Shown in pieces: positions 37,520 to 47,575 of a stretch of DNA of 64,000 nt. This DNA is from Plecoglossus altivelis. Its lineage: Eukaryota; Chordata; Actinopteri; Osmeriformes; Plecoglossidae. The stretch spans positions 11,911,838-11,975,837 of the forward strand of contig BROE01000016.1 in NCBI GenBank assembly GCA_036571765.1, read 5' to 3'. Both the position numbers and the translations under genes were made by a program. Below the pieces are notes generated by a model that searched no databases, was not told where the DNA came from, and saw only the letters and a list, made by a program, of their open reading frames with translations. How positions within the stretch are numbered: the first letter of the stretch is position 1; every line of letters begins with the position of its first letter.

Positions 37520-40500
37520 CTCTCTCTACTTGTTGCAAATGTAAACTTTACATAAACAGTGGTTTCCAATTCTCCTAGAAAGAGCGTGAGAAAGAGGTTT
37601 TATTTGAAAACTGCTTGAAAAGTGACAGGTGAATGTCTGAAAGTAGAGTGGAGAAGTAGAAAGAGTTTAGACCGTGGTTGACAAGAATGAATATGCAAAT
37701 GTGATGCAGGTTAAACCTAATCTGTTATCAAGATCAGAAGTAGATATGATCCCATGGCTGTTACTCGGCCATCCTACATACTGTAAAACAACCACAGAGT
37801 ATTCCTACATACTGTAAAACAGCCATGTAGTATTTCCATATGTCCTGTAAGTAAGCCAAATAGAATTTCTACACACTGTATAACAGGCCTGGAGTACTGG
37901 TACACACTGTATAACAGGCCTGGAGTACTGCTACATACTGTACAACAGGCCTGGAGTACAGCTACACAATGTATAATAGCCCTGTAGTACTGCTACACAC
38001 TTTACAACAGGCCTGGAGTACTGCTACACACTGTACAACATGCCTGGAGTACTGCTACACACTGTATAACAGCCCTGTAGTACTTCTACACACTGTATAA
38101 AAGCCCTGGAGTATTTCCTCACAGGGAAACTCCAGCCCTCCTAACAGACATGATGAGCCAAGATCATTTTGTTCTTTTCAACCGTAGCACCCCTGAATCC
38201 ACACATACCTCTCATCAGGCACTGCCAGACTGCCTACATGCTAAATAATATTACTAAGCTCACCACACAGATCAGGAAATTATGCCCTGTGGTAGACGTT
38301 GAGCAACATCCCCCTATCCCTCACCTGTGCAAAGTCAGATCCACACTTACATTCAGATCCAGACAACTGGGTGATCCCAAGAAGTCCAATTCATTCTCAG
38401 CTTAGTCAGGCCATGCAAACCATTCAAACACTAAACAAGTCATCCACCCACATGCTAAAAACTACGCCCAACTTAAGAACCCACTGGCATCCCTCTCAGT
38501 GCTCTGCTCTCTTGTCAGCGCACCAGATTACTGCAGATAAACACAGTATAACAATTTAGACAAAGATTTATCGTTTCCCTTGTCATTTTATTTACACAGT
38601 GTATGAGTGGACTACATTACAAGTGTAGAAGTCGAGTACTGGATCTAGGTTTTCCTTCTAGTTGTCTCTTAAGTCAATAGTTAATGTTGTCAGGTATTCT
38701 AATTTGCTTTTTTTCCTCAAGATGCTTAGCCCCTCCTTGAGTCACTTCCTGACCCAAACATGTTTTAAGTCTCAGCGTGTCTGCTTGTCTAGTTGCCAGA
38801 TTAGAAAAGTGGACCTCAACTAAGGTTACGGTGAAACCAGGTACTCATCCATTGGTTTGCGTTGTCACAAGTCACAACTGACTGTCTTCCTGTCTACAAC
38901 TAACATCCAGCGGAGCAGGCCCTGCTAAGACCATCACACCCCTCAACAGGTTTCCATAGAAGGCCGGTCGGCTCAGCAGAGCACATAACGTGTGACCGTC
39001 TGTGTGGTGAGCTCTTCACTCCAGCGAGTGTCAGCTAGCGCTTCTGTGGCTGCACCCCATGCACATCTATTCAAATAAACAACTCTCAGGAACACTTCAA
39101 CAAGCTACCTTCTACCGCCATGGATGAGAATTGATAGTAAAGACACGCTCTCTTTTTTTCCCCCTTCGTTTTTTTCCCCTTTTTTTCTTCGTTCATTTGC
39201 AGTTGTTGCAGTTCTTTTACCACCCACTCATGGAGTAGCATACAATCAGTGTGCACTTGTCTTCAGTATACATGCTTTAGCTTAGCCAAGGCTACAGCTG
39301 TTACTGTACAACCGTTGGATTTGAGAAACACAGACAAACTAACCTAACGCAATGGTTTTGTAGTTTAACTGTAGCCACAGCTCAGTCCATTACACTACTG
39401 TGCCTAGCTAATGTATTTTGTGCTCCTTTCTTTTGAATATCAAGCAACACAAACACCAATCTACCGTCAGTGCTGATAGCTTCTTCACTGTCAGATGAGC
39501 CCCCCCCCCCCCACACACACACACACACACACACCAACCCCCCTTCCTTTGTACAAAAGGTGTTTGTGTCCTGCTGTAGTGTTTGACACTGAGTACCCGC
39601 AGGATTAGAGCAACCTTGTTGTGAAAGGACTTTGATCAGTTCACCACAGAGCCCAGATACCTGCTGGGAGCTAGTGGCCATGTTCCCCTGGACTGCACCC
39701 AGGCTTGTATTATCTACTCCTCAGCCCCTGACTGGCCCTAGCCACCCCTCATTAGGCATTTGGAGGCTGATCTTATCTCTGATGAAGTTGTGTAACGAGG
39801 GGGGGGGGGGGGGGGGGGTTGGGGGTTGTGGGCGTCCAGCGCCTCTGGGTTGAGTGTTGGTTAGTGACCCAAGGAATGGGTGGTGTTGGGTACCCACCCC
39901 GGTGCCCTTCCCTCGGCCCTCACTCTGTTACCACTCCTGTGGGAGCGAGGTCAAATTACTGTACAAATCAGCATTACAAGACAAGTGAGGCCGTGACTGT
40001 GCTGAATTCGAACTCTTTTTTTTTCTTTGTTTTTGTTCATTTTCCTTTCAAAGTAACGATCAAAGCTACCACTGTGTTTTTCTTTGTGTAAAGGTATGCC
40101 ATCATGTGTGGTATCATGGCAGAGTACGAGACAGTCCAGAATAGGATAAAGAATGGTTATATCTTTAAGGTAAGTCAATTTGACAGTAACCAAACTACCT
40201 GTATTTCAACTGATCACTTATGCCAGCTGAATTTGTAAGAAATACAAAATGATGAATGTATAAAAAGTTTTTTTCACTGACATCTTAACCCATTTAGTCT
40301 GTTAGAGATGAATGATTCTGTGCACCATTTACATTCCCCTTAAATTAACACACGCAACTGTGCCTGTGCACACAAATGAGGACAGTGGTTCCGTGCGATA
40401 CAGGTGTTCAGTGCCCGGGGGCTATTTAAACTACTTCCACTCTGCCACTCATAAGCTTGCGGTGTCGGTTGCATAACGCCGTTGTGAGGAGAAACAGCAC

Positions 40501-41289
40501 GTAGCATTTATCTTAGCTGACAGTCATTTCCCAAACACTGTTTACCTGGAAGGCCTAGCAGGTGAGCCGTCTATGGGAACAAACAAGAAAGGAAAGAGGA
40601 AAGTATGAAAGAAGGGAGAAAAAGACTGGGCTAGGGAGGGGTGGAGGGAGGGGGGGAGGGAGGGAATGAAGATTGCATGATAGATCCAGAGGGAGGTTGT
40701 GGGGCTTTCGTGCTGTCGCGTGTGACTGATGATTGTTAAATACCTGTGAGTGCGTGTAGCAGTTCGACTCCTTTTCTTCCCTCCTGCTTTCTTCTATGCA
40801 GGAACATCTAGATAAAGCCATCGAGCTGAATCCCCAGGATCCCATGTCCTACTACCTGCTGGGGCGCTGGTGTTATGCGGTATGTGCTCTCCCTCCATGG
40901 ACAGCGACCACTACACCAGCACACCTAGCATACCACATTACATCACTGTGGATTCCTTGATTCCTGTATCATTTTTGGAATGGCTTCTGCAGTTGGCCAA
41001 ATCCCAGATGAAGTCTTACTTTTTAGCTATCCTATGGCATTTACCTGCCATCTATAGCATTGGTAGCCTTAGATATATTTTTTCGCCCAACACAGTATGT
41101 TTTATTGTGTTTCGGTTCAGTAATGTTGTGTGAATGTCTAGAGGCCTTGGTAGATCAGTACCTTCCTGTTCAACAATGTTCTTCTGTTGGAGCTCTGGCA
41201 GCGGCCTTGTTAAAAGGCTGCCGCTGATGCCAAGGCAATACTACACCTGCAATTACAGGTTGCTATTATGAATGGGAGAAGGAAGGATC

Positions 41290-41323
<34 letters not shown>

Positions 41324-42809
41324 TGTGTGTGTTTGACCCTGGTCCATTATCTTGTTTCTTGGTAATGTCCCGGTGGAATGGAACATGGTGTCATGGTTTG
41401 CACGCTGCCAGACGGTTCTCATCTTAATTCACCAAACGTCAAACTGAGCATGTCTGTGAAGATTAGGAGCTTTTCCCTGTTGTGTTGTCTGTCTTGTCAG
41501 GGCTTTGGGAACTGCAGCCTTGTGCATCTTGTTCAGTAGTCCTACTTGTGTGATTTTTCCGGACTCTTTTCAGGTGGCCCAGTTGTCCTGGATCGAGAGG
41601 AAGGTTGCTGCTACATTGTTTGGGGAGCCTCCAAGTGCCACTGTCCAAGATGCTCTGGAGTACTTTCTCAAGGTGCTCGAACTCACCGCGTGTGTACAGA
41701 GCACACGCATGTGCAGGCTTGTTGAACATACTTGTTAGATTTCAGCAGTCACGCAGCTTCTGCAAACCTTAGCCGTCTTCCATTAGACCTATCACACTGT
41801 AAATACGTTATCTTTGTGTGGGTGTGTGTTTGTGTGCGTGGGAGGGAGGAGGGGTGGAGGGTCCACTGTGTTGCTGCAACCAGTTTTGTAAGACCAAAAC
41901 CCCAAGTAATTAAGACGCTTTATCTCTTCATCTGTGTGTTCCCGTGCTTCACCTGTTTATATAGAGACATTAAATTACAGCTGGCCAAGATTCCCCTTCA
42001 TACCTTCTCCTCACACCTTGTGTATCTCACCCATCTACTGGATGGGAGTGGTCTGTGTTGTGACTTGTTCCTCTTGGCCACAAGGAGAGCACTCTGCAGA
42101 GGCTGTGTCTAGCTCCCTCCAATACATCCTGATGGTAGTAACAACCTCAAACTAAAACCCTGCAACTTACAGTTCAGGTGTATATGGGACAGAGGGTACC
42201 ATAGTAATTGTACATGGAATGGAACGGCTTGAGGATGGGTGGGATTGGATGGGATAGGGGAGACAGAACTGTAAGAAGATCCAGAGAAGTGTTGTGTTCC
42301 TTTTCAGTCCGTACCTTAACTTATTTGATGAATTCATGTATCAAAGTGTGTTCTGTACAGTTTTTATCAGAAAATAGTCTAATAAGGTAATGTGTGTTTT
42401 ATTTGGGGATTTTTTTATCACAGGTGGAGGAGCTCAGTCCCAAATACTCCAAACTCAACTACGTGTTTTTAGCCAAGGTAAGGATGTGGCATTCATTTTC
42501 TATTTGATGCATTGTCAGTCACGTGTGTACAGTACCCTGTTATTTTCCATGGAAAGTGACAGGTTTCTTTTGTGTGGCCAGTGTTACAAAGACCTGGGTA
42601 AGAAAGACCAAGCTAAGAAGATGTGTGAAGCTGCGTGTTTAATGAACACAGTCTCCAAAGAGGTATCTCATGACTTACTCCTGCACTTTAATGCTTTAAG
42701 GGTCCGTATTGTGGACACAGTGCTCCATGTTTAACATGTTCTTCTGCCTTGTCACTAGGATAATGAAGCACAGAAGGAGCTAGACCTACTCTACCCATCG
42801 CTAGGTTAA
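25591..42809 (+). CDS. rmdn2: Regulator of microtubule dynamics protein 2 (ten coding exons)
   Basis: Coding exons: 25591-26048, 32817-32997, 33144-33228, 34550-34610, 40094-40169, 40802-40879, 41574-41672, 42424-42477, 42582-42662 and 42759-42809. All introns are GT-AG, and the joined frame is 1224 nt (407 residues plus TAA), close to the 410 residues of the human protein. Features: N-terminal membrane anchor at about 9-28; basic residues 31-36; coiled coil at about 68-107 (LREEVRALKEALPTL); acidic SEEAESEGG leading to YMTALTD (154-160); acidic stretch 162-176; then the RMDN TPR-like helical domain from about 178 to the end (FLWRFIRAH, IHQWYAIMCG, EHLDKAIELNP, LSWIERKVAATLFG). The family is reported to associate with microtubules and membranes; the precise role of RMDN2 is poorly known. 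RMDN1 and RMDN3 are less likely because of the sequence and the synteny with cdc42ep3 and cyp1b1. Confidence 0.95.
29467..29484. repeat. Poly-G run (18 G)
   Basis: Eighteen consecutive G on the plus strand in rmdn2 intron 1. The true length may differ, since such runs are error-prone in assemblies. Confidence 0.85.
30680..30775. repeat. GA-rich microsatellite
   Basis: Interrupted GAGAGA/GTGAGA tract. The Arg/Glu- and Ser/Leu-rich frames on the two strands are artefacts of it. Confidence 0.9.
31347..31411. repeat. (GT)n microsatellite
   Basis: About 32 uninterrupted GT units in rmdn2 intron 1. It is the longest pure dinucleotide repeat I see in the window. Confidence 0.95.
32817..32997 (+). 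CDS. rmdn2: rmdn2 coding exon 2
   Basis: Completes Gly153 and encodes 154-213. The acceptor follows TTTGTTTTCCAG and the donor is GTCAGT. It starts YMTALTDSEEEE and continues into VDELSVLLGRVDTLHKG, which aligns with the start of the conserved RMDN domain. Confidence 0.93.
33144..33228 (+). CDS. rmdn2: rmdn2 coding exon 3
   Basis: Encodes residues 214-241 plus the first base of Gly242 (FLWRFIRAHSDLHDSSSSTE, then EKKAHAET), matching the conserved WRFARAY-type helix of the family. The acceptor is CAACTCTCAG and the donor is GTAAAC. A CA repeat begins seven bases into the downstream intron. Confidence 0.92.
33229..34549 (+). other. rmdn2: rmdn2 intron 3
   Basis: 1.3-kb intron with a CA repeat at its 5' end and an AT-rich stretch near 34.02 kb. 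No exon is seen in it. Confidence 0.8.
33236..33279. repeat. (CA)n microsatellite next to a splice donor
   Basis: CA dinucleotides, interrupted once by TATCC and once by GC, beginning seven bases after the exon 3 donor GT. Confidence 0.9.
34550..34610 (+). CDS. rmdn2: rmdn2 coding exon 4
   Basis: Completes Gly242, encodes 243-261 (RKVGEEAVTMDPTCAEIHQ) and two bases of Trp262. The acceptor is CCACGTTAG. GTATGT at 34611 is chosen as donor because it restores the conserved Trp-Tyr pair in frame with exon 5. Confidence 0.92.
37450..37528. repeat. (CT)n microsatellite
   Basis: Nearly pure CT over about 80 bases, with TTTC and GTC interruptions near the end. Confidence 0.95.
37774..38116. repeat. 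31-bp minisatellite, about eleven copies
   Basis: The CTAC phase mark recurs at 37774, 37805, (37837), 37869, 37900, 37931, 37962, 37993, 38024, 38055 and 38086, a period of 31 bases with one 32-base unit. The core words are CACACTGTATAACAG and GCCTGGAGTACTG. The first three copies are the most diverged. Confidence 0.95.
39500..39534. repeat. C run followed by (CA)n
   Basis: Thirteen C (39500-39512), then about eleven CA units. Confidence 0.9.
39799..39818. repeat. Poly-G run (20 G)
   Basis: Twenty consecutive G, then TT and five more G. It could form a G-quadruplex in the transcribed (plus) strand of rmdn2 intron 4. Confidence 0.85.
40094..40169 (+). CDS. rmdn2: rmdn2 coding exon 5
   Basis: Completes Trp262 and encodes 263-287 (YAIMCGIMAEYETVQNRIKN, then GYIFK). 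The acceptor is GTGTAAAG and the donor is GTAAGT. It matches the YAVLCGYVSEFE-type helix of the family. Confidence 0.94.
40170..40801 (+). other. rmdn2: rmdn2 intron 5
   Basis: 0.6-kb intron. A purine-rich stretch with AGGGAGGG repeats lies near 40.58-40.67 kb. No exon is seen. Confidence 0.85.
40802..40879 (+). CDS. rmdn2: rmdn2 coding exon 6
   Basis: Encodes residues 288-313 (EHLDKAIELNPQDPMSYYLL, then GRWCYA), a TPR-like helix pair. The acceptor is TTCTATGCAG and the donor is GTATGT; 26 whole codons. Confidence 0.94.
40880..41573 (+). other. rmdn2: rmdn2 intron 6
   Basis: 0.7-kb intron carrying a GT microsatellite at 41290-41332. No exon is seen. Confidence 0.85.
41290..41332. repeat. 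(GT)n microsatellite
   Basis: GT repeat interrupted once by AT. Confidence 0.93.
41574..41672 (+). CDS. rmdn2: rmdn2 coding exon 7
   Basis: Encodes residues 314-346, beginning VAQLSWIERKVAATLFGEPP. This is the most conserved block of the family (LSWIE-KK-AATLFG). The acceptor is CTCTTTTCAG. The donor GTGCTC is weak, but cutting there gives 33 whole codons and joins correctly to exon 8. Confidence 0.92.
41673..42423 (+). other. rmdn2: rmdn2 intron 7
   Basis: 0.75-kb intron. The exon 7 frame stays open into it for about 21 codons before a stop near 41738. Confidence 0.85.
42424..42477 (+). CDS. rmdn2: rmdn2 coding exon 8
   Basis: Encodes residues 347-364 (VEELSPKYSKLNYVFLAK). The acceptor is TTTATCACAG and the donor is GTAAGG. 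It was too short to stand out as an open frame and was placed by similarity to the family and by splice signals. Confidence 0.93.
42582..42662 (+). CDS. rmdn2: rmdn2 coding exon 9
   Basis: Encodes residues 365-391 (CYKDLGKKDQAKKMCEAACL, then MNTVSKE), a TPR-like helix pair. The acceptor is GTGTGGCCAG and the donor is GTATCT. Confidence 0.93.
42759..42809 (+). CDS. rmdn2: rmdn2 coding exon 10 (C-terminus)
   Basis: Encodes residues 392-407 (DNEAQKELDLLYPSLG) and the TAA stop. The acceptor is TTGTCACTAG. The DxEAQKE motif matches the end of the human protein. Confidence 0.92.
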   Translation, partial: DNEAQKELDLLYPSLG

Positions 42810-44045
42810 GAACTTTGAGGACCAAGTGGTACAGCAAACTACCCACAAGACCCTAAACGTCCATGCTCTGTAAGGGAACCAAAGGTCTGTGCTCAGTAGC
42901 AGCACCCACAGGGAACCATGTGACTGCAGTGAGGACAGAGCATTGCTGGTGCACTCTGTGAGTGGAGGTTACTAAAGCAGCTGTGTGAAGGATCCAATTA
43001 TGTAATATCTGAAAACACAAAGGTAACACTGTTATCTGGGAAAAAGATTTACAAAAGATTTGTCTTTATTCATCTGGTTGTGCAGCAAACAGTAACACAC
43101 CTGGAAACCCAAGTAACATCTTTGATCAGTAACCACAATTGCAAGCTATCAAGGGACCTTGAGGTAAATTTCTGCACATTAAAGCATATTACATTTTAAT
43201 AGGGAGCTAGATCACAAATGTAATGGAAGATTTTAACCGTTAGATTATTTTATCAATGTTGGTGCCCCTTATCATGTTACTGACATGTATGGATGCATAT
43301 CAAACAAGACTGTATGACATTTATTGTTGCACTGATCTTACCTGCATTGACATGCACTGCGATGTGTTTTATAGATCCCAAAGTTCCACTTAACTGTCTG
43401 ATTATTACTAAATAATATTCAAGTCTTGTTTTTTTGTTATGTTTTAATAGTATAACTAAACCACGTTAAACAACAGTGCCCAAACAAGACTGCCACACTG
43501 GCCACTAAATTACCTTGTATCCCCTGTCGCTGACATCCTTTCAAATATTTGTCATTTTTTACTGAAAAGAACTTCAGGGTCAAGTTCCTGTGATCTTTCT
43601 AGTCAGAGCTGAGCATAGCAGACTGTCTGTAGTGGAGCGATGGATCTAGTACCTGTCTAGGGCATGTCTGCACTTCTGGCTGGTACCATTCTTACTGGAT
43701 ATCATGGTGCTGTACTTTGTATTCCAACAGCATTCATTGGTGTAGAATTCGATTGTGATTTTGATACAATATTTTTTAACTTTGGATAGTGGATTATGTA
43801 TGTCAGTATAATGTTGATATGTTTTATGATTATTTTCTGTTAAAGAATGTGGTTATTCGCTGTTGATGAGTTAAGGTTTTATAACCGTGATGGTTGACAT
43901 GATGGTCCTCCAATTGAACTTTATGAATGATAAAATGTCTTGCTCTCTCTGTTAATGTTTCTGTTTCAGAAAAGGCAATTGATTTTGTTTTTGTCTCGAC
44001 TTATGCTGTCTATCACGCAATAAACTTAGTTAATCTTAAAAATAC
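42810..44045 (+). other. rmdn2: rmdn2 3' UTR
   Basis: AT-rich sequence between the rmdn2 stop and the first strong poly(A) signal, about 1.2 kb. The end is approximate. Confidence 0.6.
44019..44024 (+). terminator. rmdn2: Poly(A) signal of rmdn2
   Basis: Perfect AATAAA in an AT-rich context 1.2 kb after the stop. A second AATAAA lies at 44133-44138. Confidence 0.6.
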
Positions 44046-44049
44046 AAAA

Positions 44050-45600
44050 TAGATATAATCGGTAAATGAAGAAGAGATAATGCATCACGACACTACTCAA
44101 TGGCAGTGGAGTTTCTCCGTGCCATTCAAGTCAATAAATATGTGCAATCCAGATATTTGTCACGTGTGGTCATTGGAAAAAAAACTGTTTCCAAATGTTT
44201 GCGTTTTATCAGATGAATTATCCACTTGATTAAACCAAACCGACCAAATATTTAAACTGGCATCATACCAAATGCAACAGAAATGTGAGGAATTTAAACA
44301 GGTTCTGACTTGAGGTGAATGTTCAGTTTTATTTATAAGCCCACCTTACTTTTGTTGACAGTCATTTGGAAGTTGTCATGGGTTAAAATTCGGCCCTAAT
44401 TCCTACCAGTCGGGTCATGTCGTAAGGTATCTTTGGCAGAAGCATAGACACAAGTGTTTACTTAGAGCTCAATTTGAATCAGAAAGATTCTTGTAAAGGT
44501 TTTTTTGCCTCATATTTTGAACTATTGCACTTTGACTAGTTTTTGTGTGTATCAGCTGCATTAAAGTCAACTATCACAGGAAATGCTAGATTATGAATTC
44601 TAAGTTCTTGCGAACTTTCAGGTGTTCTTCGAAACTCGTGGTTTATCTTCTGCTGCAGCTACTGACACCTGGAGAAGAGGGAAATCATAGAGACCAACAA
44701 GGATGGGCTTGTGAGCTTAGAGTCTTACTGACCTGTGATGTGTCAACTCATTGTCCAACCAGACCTTCTGACAGTTAGTCAACAACACCCACTGTAAATT
44801 CCTCCTTAACTGCTTCTGTCTTCAAAATACGATATGAATTACTGTACCTTTTCATATCATGTATTATGTGTACTAGCCGGAGATCTAGGTTTGCTTTGTG
44901 CCTGAGTTGTAGCTAAGACCAAAACCCACATAAAACTGAAGAACCTGAGCTCTTAGCCCACCCTCATTATTCCTAAAGAGAACAAGAGAGCTGGGGGAGG
45001 CCTGTGCACCCCTGTGGCGGAGCTAAGCAGGGCATGACAAATGCTGGCCAGTTGCCCGGGTTTATCGGCAGGTCAAAAACATGGGTGTAAGCAGACATCT
45101 AAATCTTGAAAAATGTGTACAAAAAGTCATCTTAATATATCTAGTCATTTGAGTGTATCATCTGTCTGCCTTCATTATTAAGTATTATCAGTGAAACCTA
45201 ATATCTGTGGCCTAACAAGATCCATAATCTAAAGGAGAGGCTTATCAGGACCTGTAACCTAGAGGTGAGGCCTAAGCAGGGCCTGTTAACAATATACTTT
45301 AGTAACTACTGATTAGGATGACCTTGTGAAGTCATATTGTGTTCATGCTCGCAAGTGGCTTCATCTGACATCTTCACTAACCTAAAGCTGGACAGTTGCA
45401 AGCCACTCACTGCTGGATAAACACAAAACGACAAAAGGTTCGCACCAACTTCTTCCCATTTTCCCCCCTTACTTGCTGTGATACATAATCTATACAATAC
45501 ACTGATGATGTGCTAAATGAGGATGTTCTTATTTGCACTGCCACTCTGTCTTTGTCTTCGTTGGGCAGTATGTTTGATACAACCATAAAATGCTGTTACA
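44050..45600. other. Gap between convergent rmdn2 and cyp1b1
   Basis: About 1.5 kb with no coding sequence recognised. It contains a short imperfect repeat at about 45196-45286. Distal transcripts of either gene may extend into it. Confidence 0.55.
45196..45286. repeat. Imperfect ~30-bp tandem repeat, about three copies
   Basis: Degenerate units with the pattern TAAYCTA(A/G)AGG(A/T)GAGGC followed by TAAGCAGG/TATCAGGA-CCTG. The last two are clear and the first is weak. Confidence 0.5.
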
Positions 45601-45608
45601 AGTGAGAG

Positions 45609-45625
45609 AATAAAAACTCTTTATT
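45609..45625. terminator. Opposed poly(A) signals on both strands
   Basis: AATAAA on the plus strand (45609-45614) and TTTATT (45620-45625, AATAAA on the minus strand) face each other across five bases (AACTC). The minus-strand copy is the best candidate poly(A) signal for cyp1b1, giving a 3' UTR of about 1.4 kb. The plus-strand copy could serve a distal rmdn2 end. Confidence 0.55.
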
Positions 45626-47013
45626 AAGTGTTGATATACAGTCTAACCCAAAATAAACCTATGTCAGTCTGTTCTTTATATAAAAATACGTAAGAGAAAA
45701 GAGCAACCTCACATCATTGCAGTAGAAAGCATTCTTCTGTGTTTAGTACAGGAAACTGGAAGCATATTTTGTAACTGGCATATTAAATTAAGATTCGCAA
45801 TTTTAGGGTTACTGTTTACCCAACAGTTCTGAAGAGCAGCATCCTGCACATTTAAGATCATTCAAAGTGCAATACAATCAAAAGAAAACTAAATGAATGA
45901 GTATTGTGTAATAAAAATAAAATGTCTTTCTGAATAGGACTATATATAAGATAACACTGATCTCGTAGATCTAATATTAGTATTTAGATTAATCAAATGT
46001 AAAGAGCTAACAGTTCACAGAAACCAATAAAATTTACATCCCGCACCGGGAGATTGTACCCTTAATCTAGCCTATGATTGCCTTTGGGTTGTTATTTGAA
46101 AGTAGAAGTTAGTGAACATTCAAAAATAGGTCATATATTTCTGAGAACATTAACTAATAGGTAAAGTACTGTAATTACTGAATATTCCACTACGAATATA
46201 AATGTAAATTTAATGTACTGAAAAATCTAGAATACTTGCTTGTTTAGTATTATTGTGATAAATATGTCTTATGTATTCATCAAAAGCTTATTTGGTCCAT
46301 TCGGTTTTGTAATGTTATGAGATTGACTGCAGTTACAGTATAGTAGTCATGGGTGTCAATTGCGACAAAATGAACAAATGTTTTCACCGACATTCCTCTG
46401 TCGTATTTACATTTTATGGGGAATATACATTGATACTTATTTTTTATGAACTACCATAAAAACTAAGATTGCAAAGATTGTACTAAAACTTTGTACTGAA
46501 GAACTCGGCATTGATTGAACTAAGGTTTGTTCTACCACACAACATTGTATTTTGCAACACTTCTGATAATGATATACATCTCCGTATCATTCAAGACTAA
46601 AGATTTGAGTTTAGTGTTGTCATGAAGTCAGCACTACACATAGTGAACAAGTTTAGAAGGAAACAAGCATAAGAACAAAATCAAACCCGGCTTTGTTAGA
46701 ACCTCTCATTTGACTGTAAACTGTAGTTCAGAGTCAGGGTTTCCAGTGACTAAGATCATTCAGCCTAACACTAAAGAGTTGATCCTGTACATCAGATAAA
46801 TGCAGATGGGTAAGATATGTGTTTAACCTGAGTTTAAAGTCCATTATTACATTTATGAGCACATTTGGACTTAATCCATAGCTATAAACTACCTGTTGGC
46901 ACTCATGAATGAACTGCAGTTAATAAGACTACTTCATTGCCCTTAAAACTTCATTAATTGGATTGGTCTTTTGTGACGGGTGAAGCAATCATCTTGGCCT
47001 GGGAGAAGATGGG
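45626..47013 (-). other. cyp1b1: Probable cyp1b1 3' UTR
   Basis: AT-rich sequence between the cyp1b1 stop and the AATAAA at 45620-45625. No competing open frame. Long 3' UTRs are usual for cyp1b1. Confidence 0.55.
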
Positions 47014-47575
47014 CTACCTGCCGACCTCATCCAGAAGATTCATGTTGTCTCGCAGCGTCACCGCCACAGAGTAGAGATGAGGCTTCAGGGTCAGGCCATA
47101 TATGCTGTCCATTGTGACCGGCTTGTCTGGGTCTGCACTGAAGTGGCACTGATGGACCAGCAGTGACGTGAACATGAAGAGCTGCATCTTGGACAGCTCC
47201 TCACCGATGCACCGTCTCTTGCCCATTGAAAAGATGAGCACGCTGCTTGTCAGGTCCTTGTTCAGGTTCCCATCTGGGTCGAGGAAGCGCTGGGGGTCAA
47301 AGCTTTCTGGATTGGCCCATGTGTTTGGGTCATGGTTGATGGACCACTGATTGATAAAGACCACTGTGTCCTTGGGGATGTTGTAGTCCATGATGGAGGT
47401 GTCGGTGGTGGTGCTGTGGGGGATGGTGAGAGGCACAAAGCTGGTGAAACGCATCACTTCGTAGATGAAGGCCATGACATAAGGCAAGTGAGCCTGGTCC
47501 TCAATGACAGGCAGCCGGCTGCGGGTCACCACAGTGTCCACCTCTTTCTGAAGACGCAACTGCATATCAGGAAAC
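47014..47575 (-). CDS. cyp1b1: cyp1b1 last coding exon
   Basis: Completes Arg337 and encodes 338-523, with the ExxR, PERF-type and haem-binding motifs. The acceptor on the minus strand is GACCTTTAAG, ending at 47576. The stop is at 47014. Confidence 0.95.

Larger units (their letters stand above)
34611..40093 (+). other. rmdn2: rmdn2 intron 4
   Basis: 5.5-kb intron. It contains a CT microsatellite (37450-37528), an 11-copy 31-bp minisatellite (37774-38116), a C run followed by CA repeat (39500-39534), a 20-base G run (39799-39818) and an AT-rich segment with homeodomain-like words (36080-36215). No coding exon is seen. Confidence 0.75.

Noticed and set aside
37774..38116. CRISPR-like array
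   Set aside because: The 31-bp units are directly contiguous with no unique spacers, and the setting is a vertebrate intron. It is a minisatellite.
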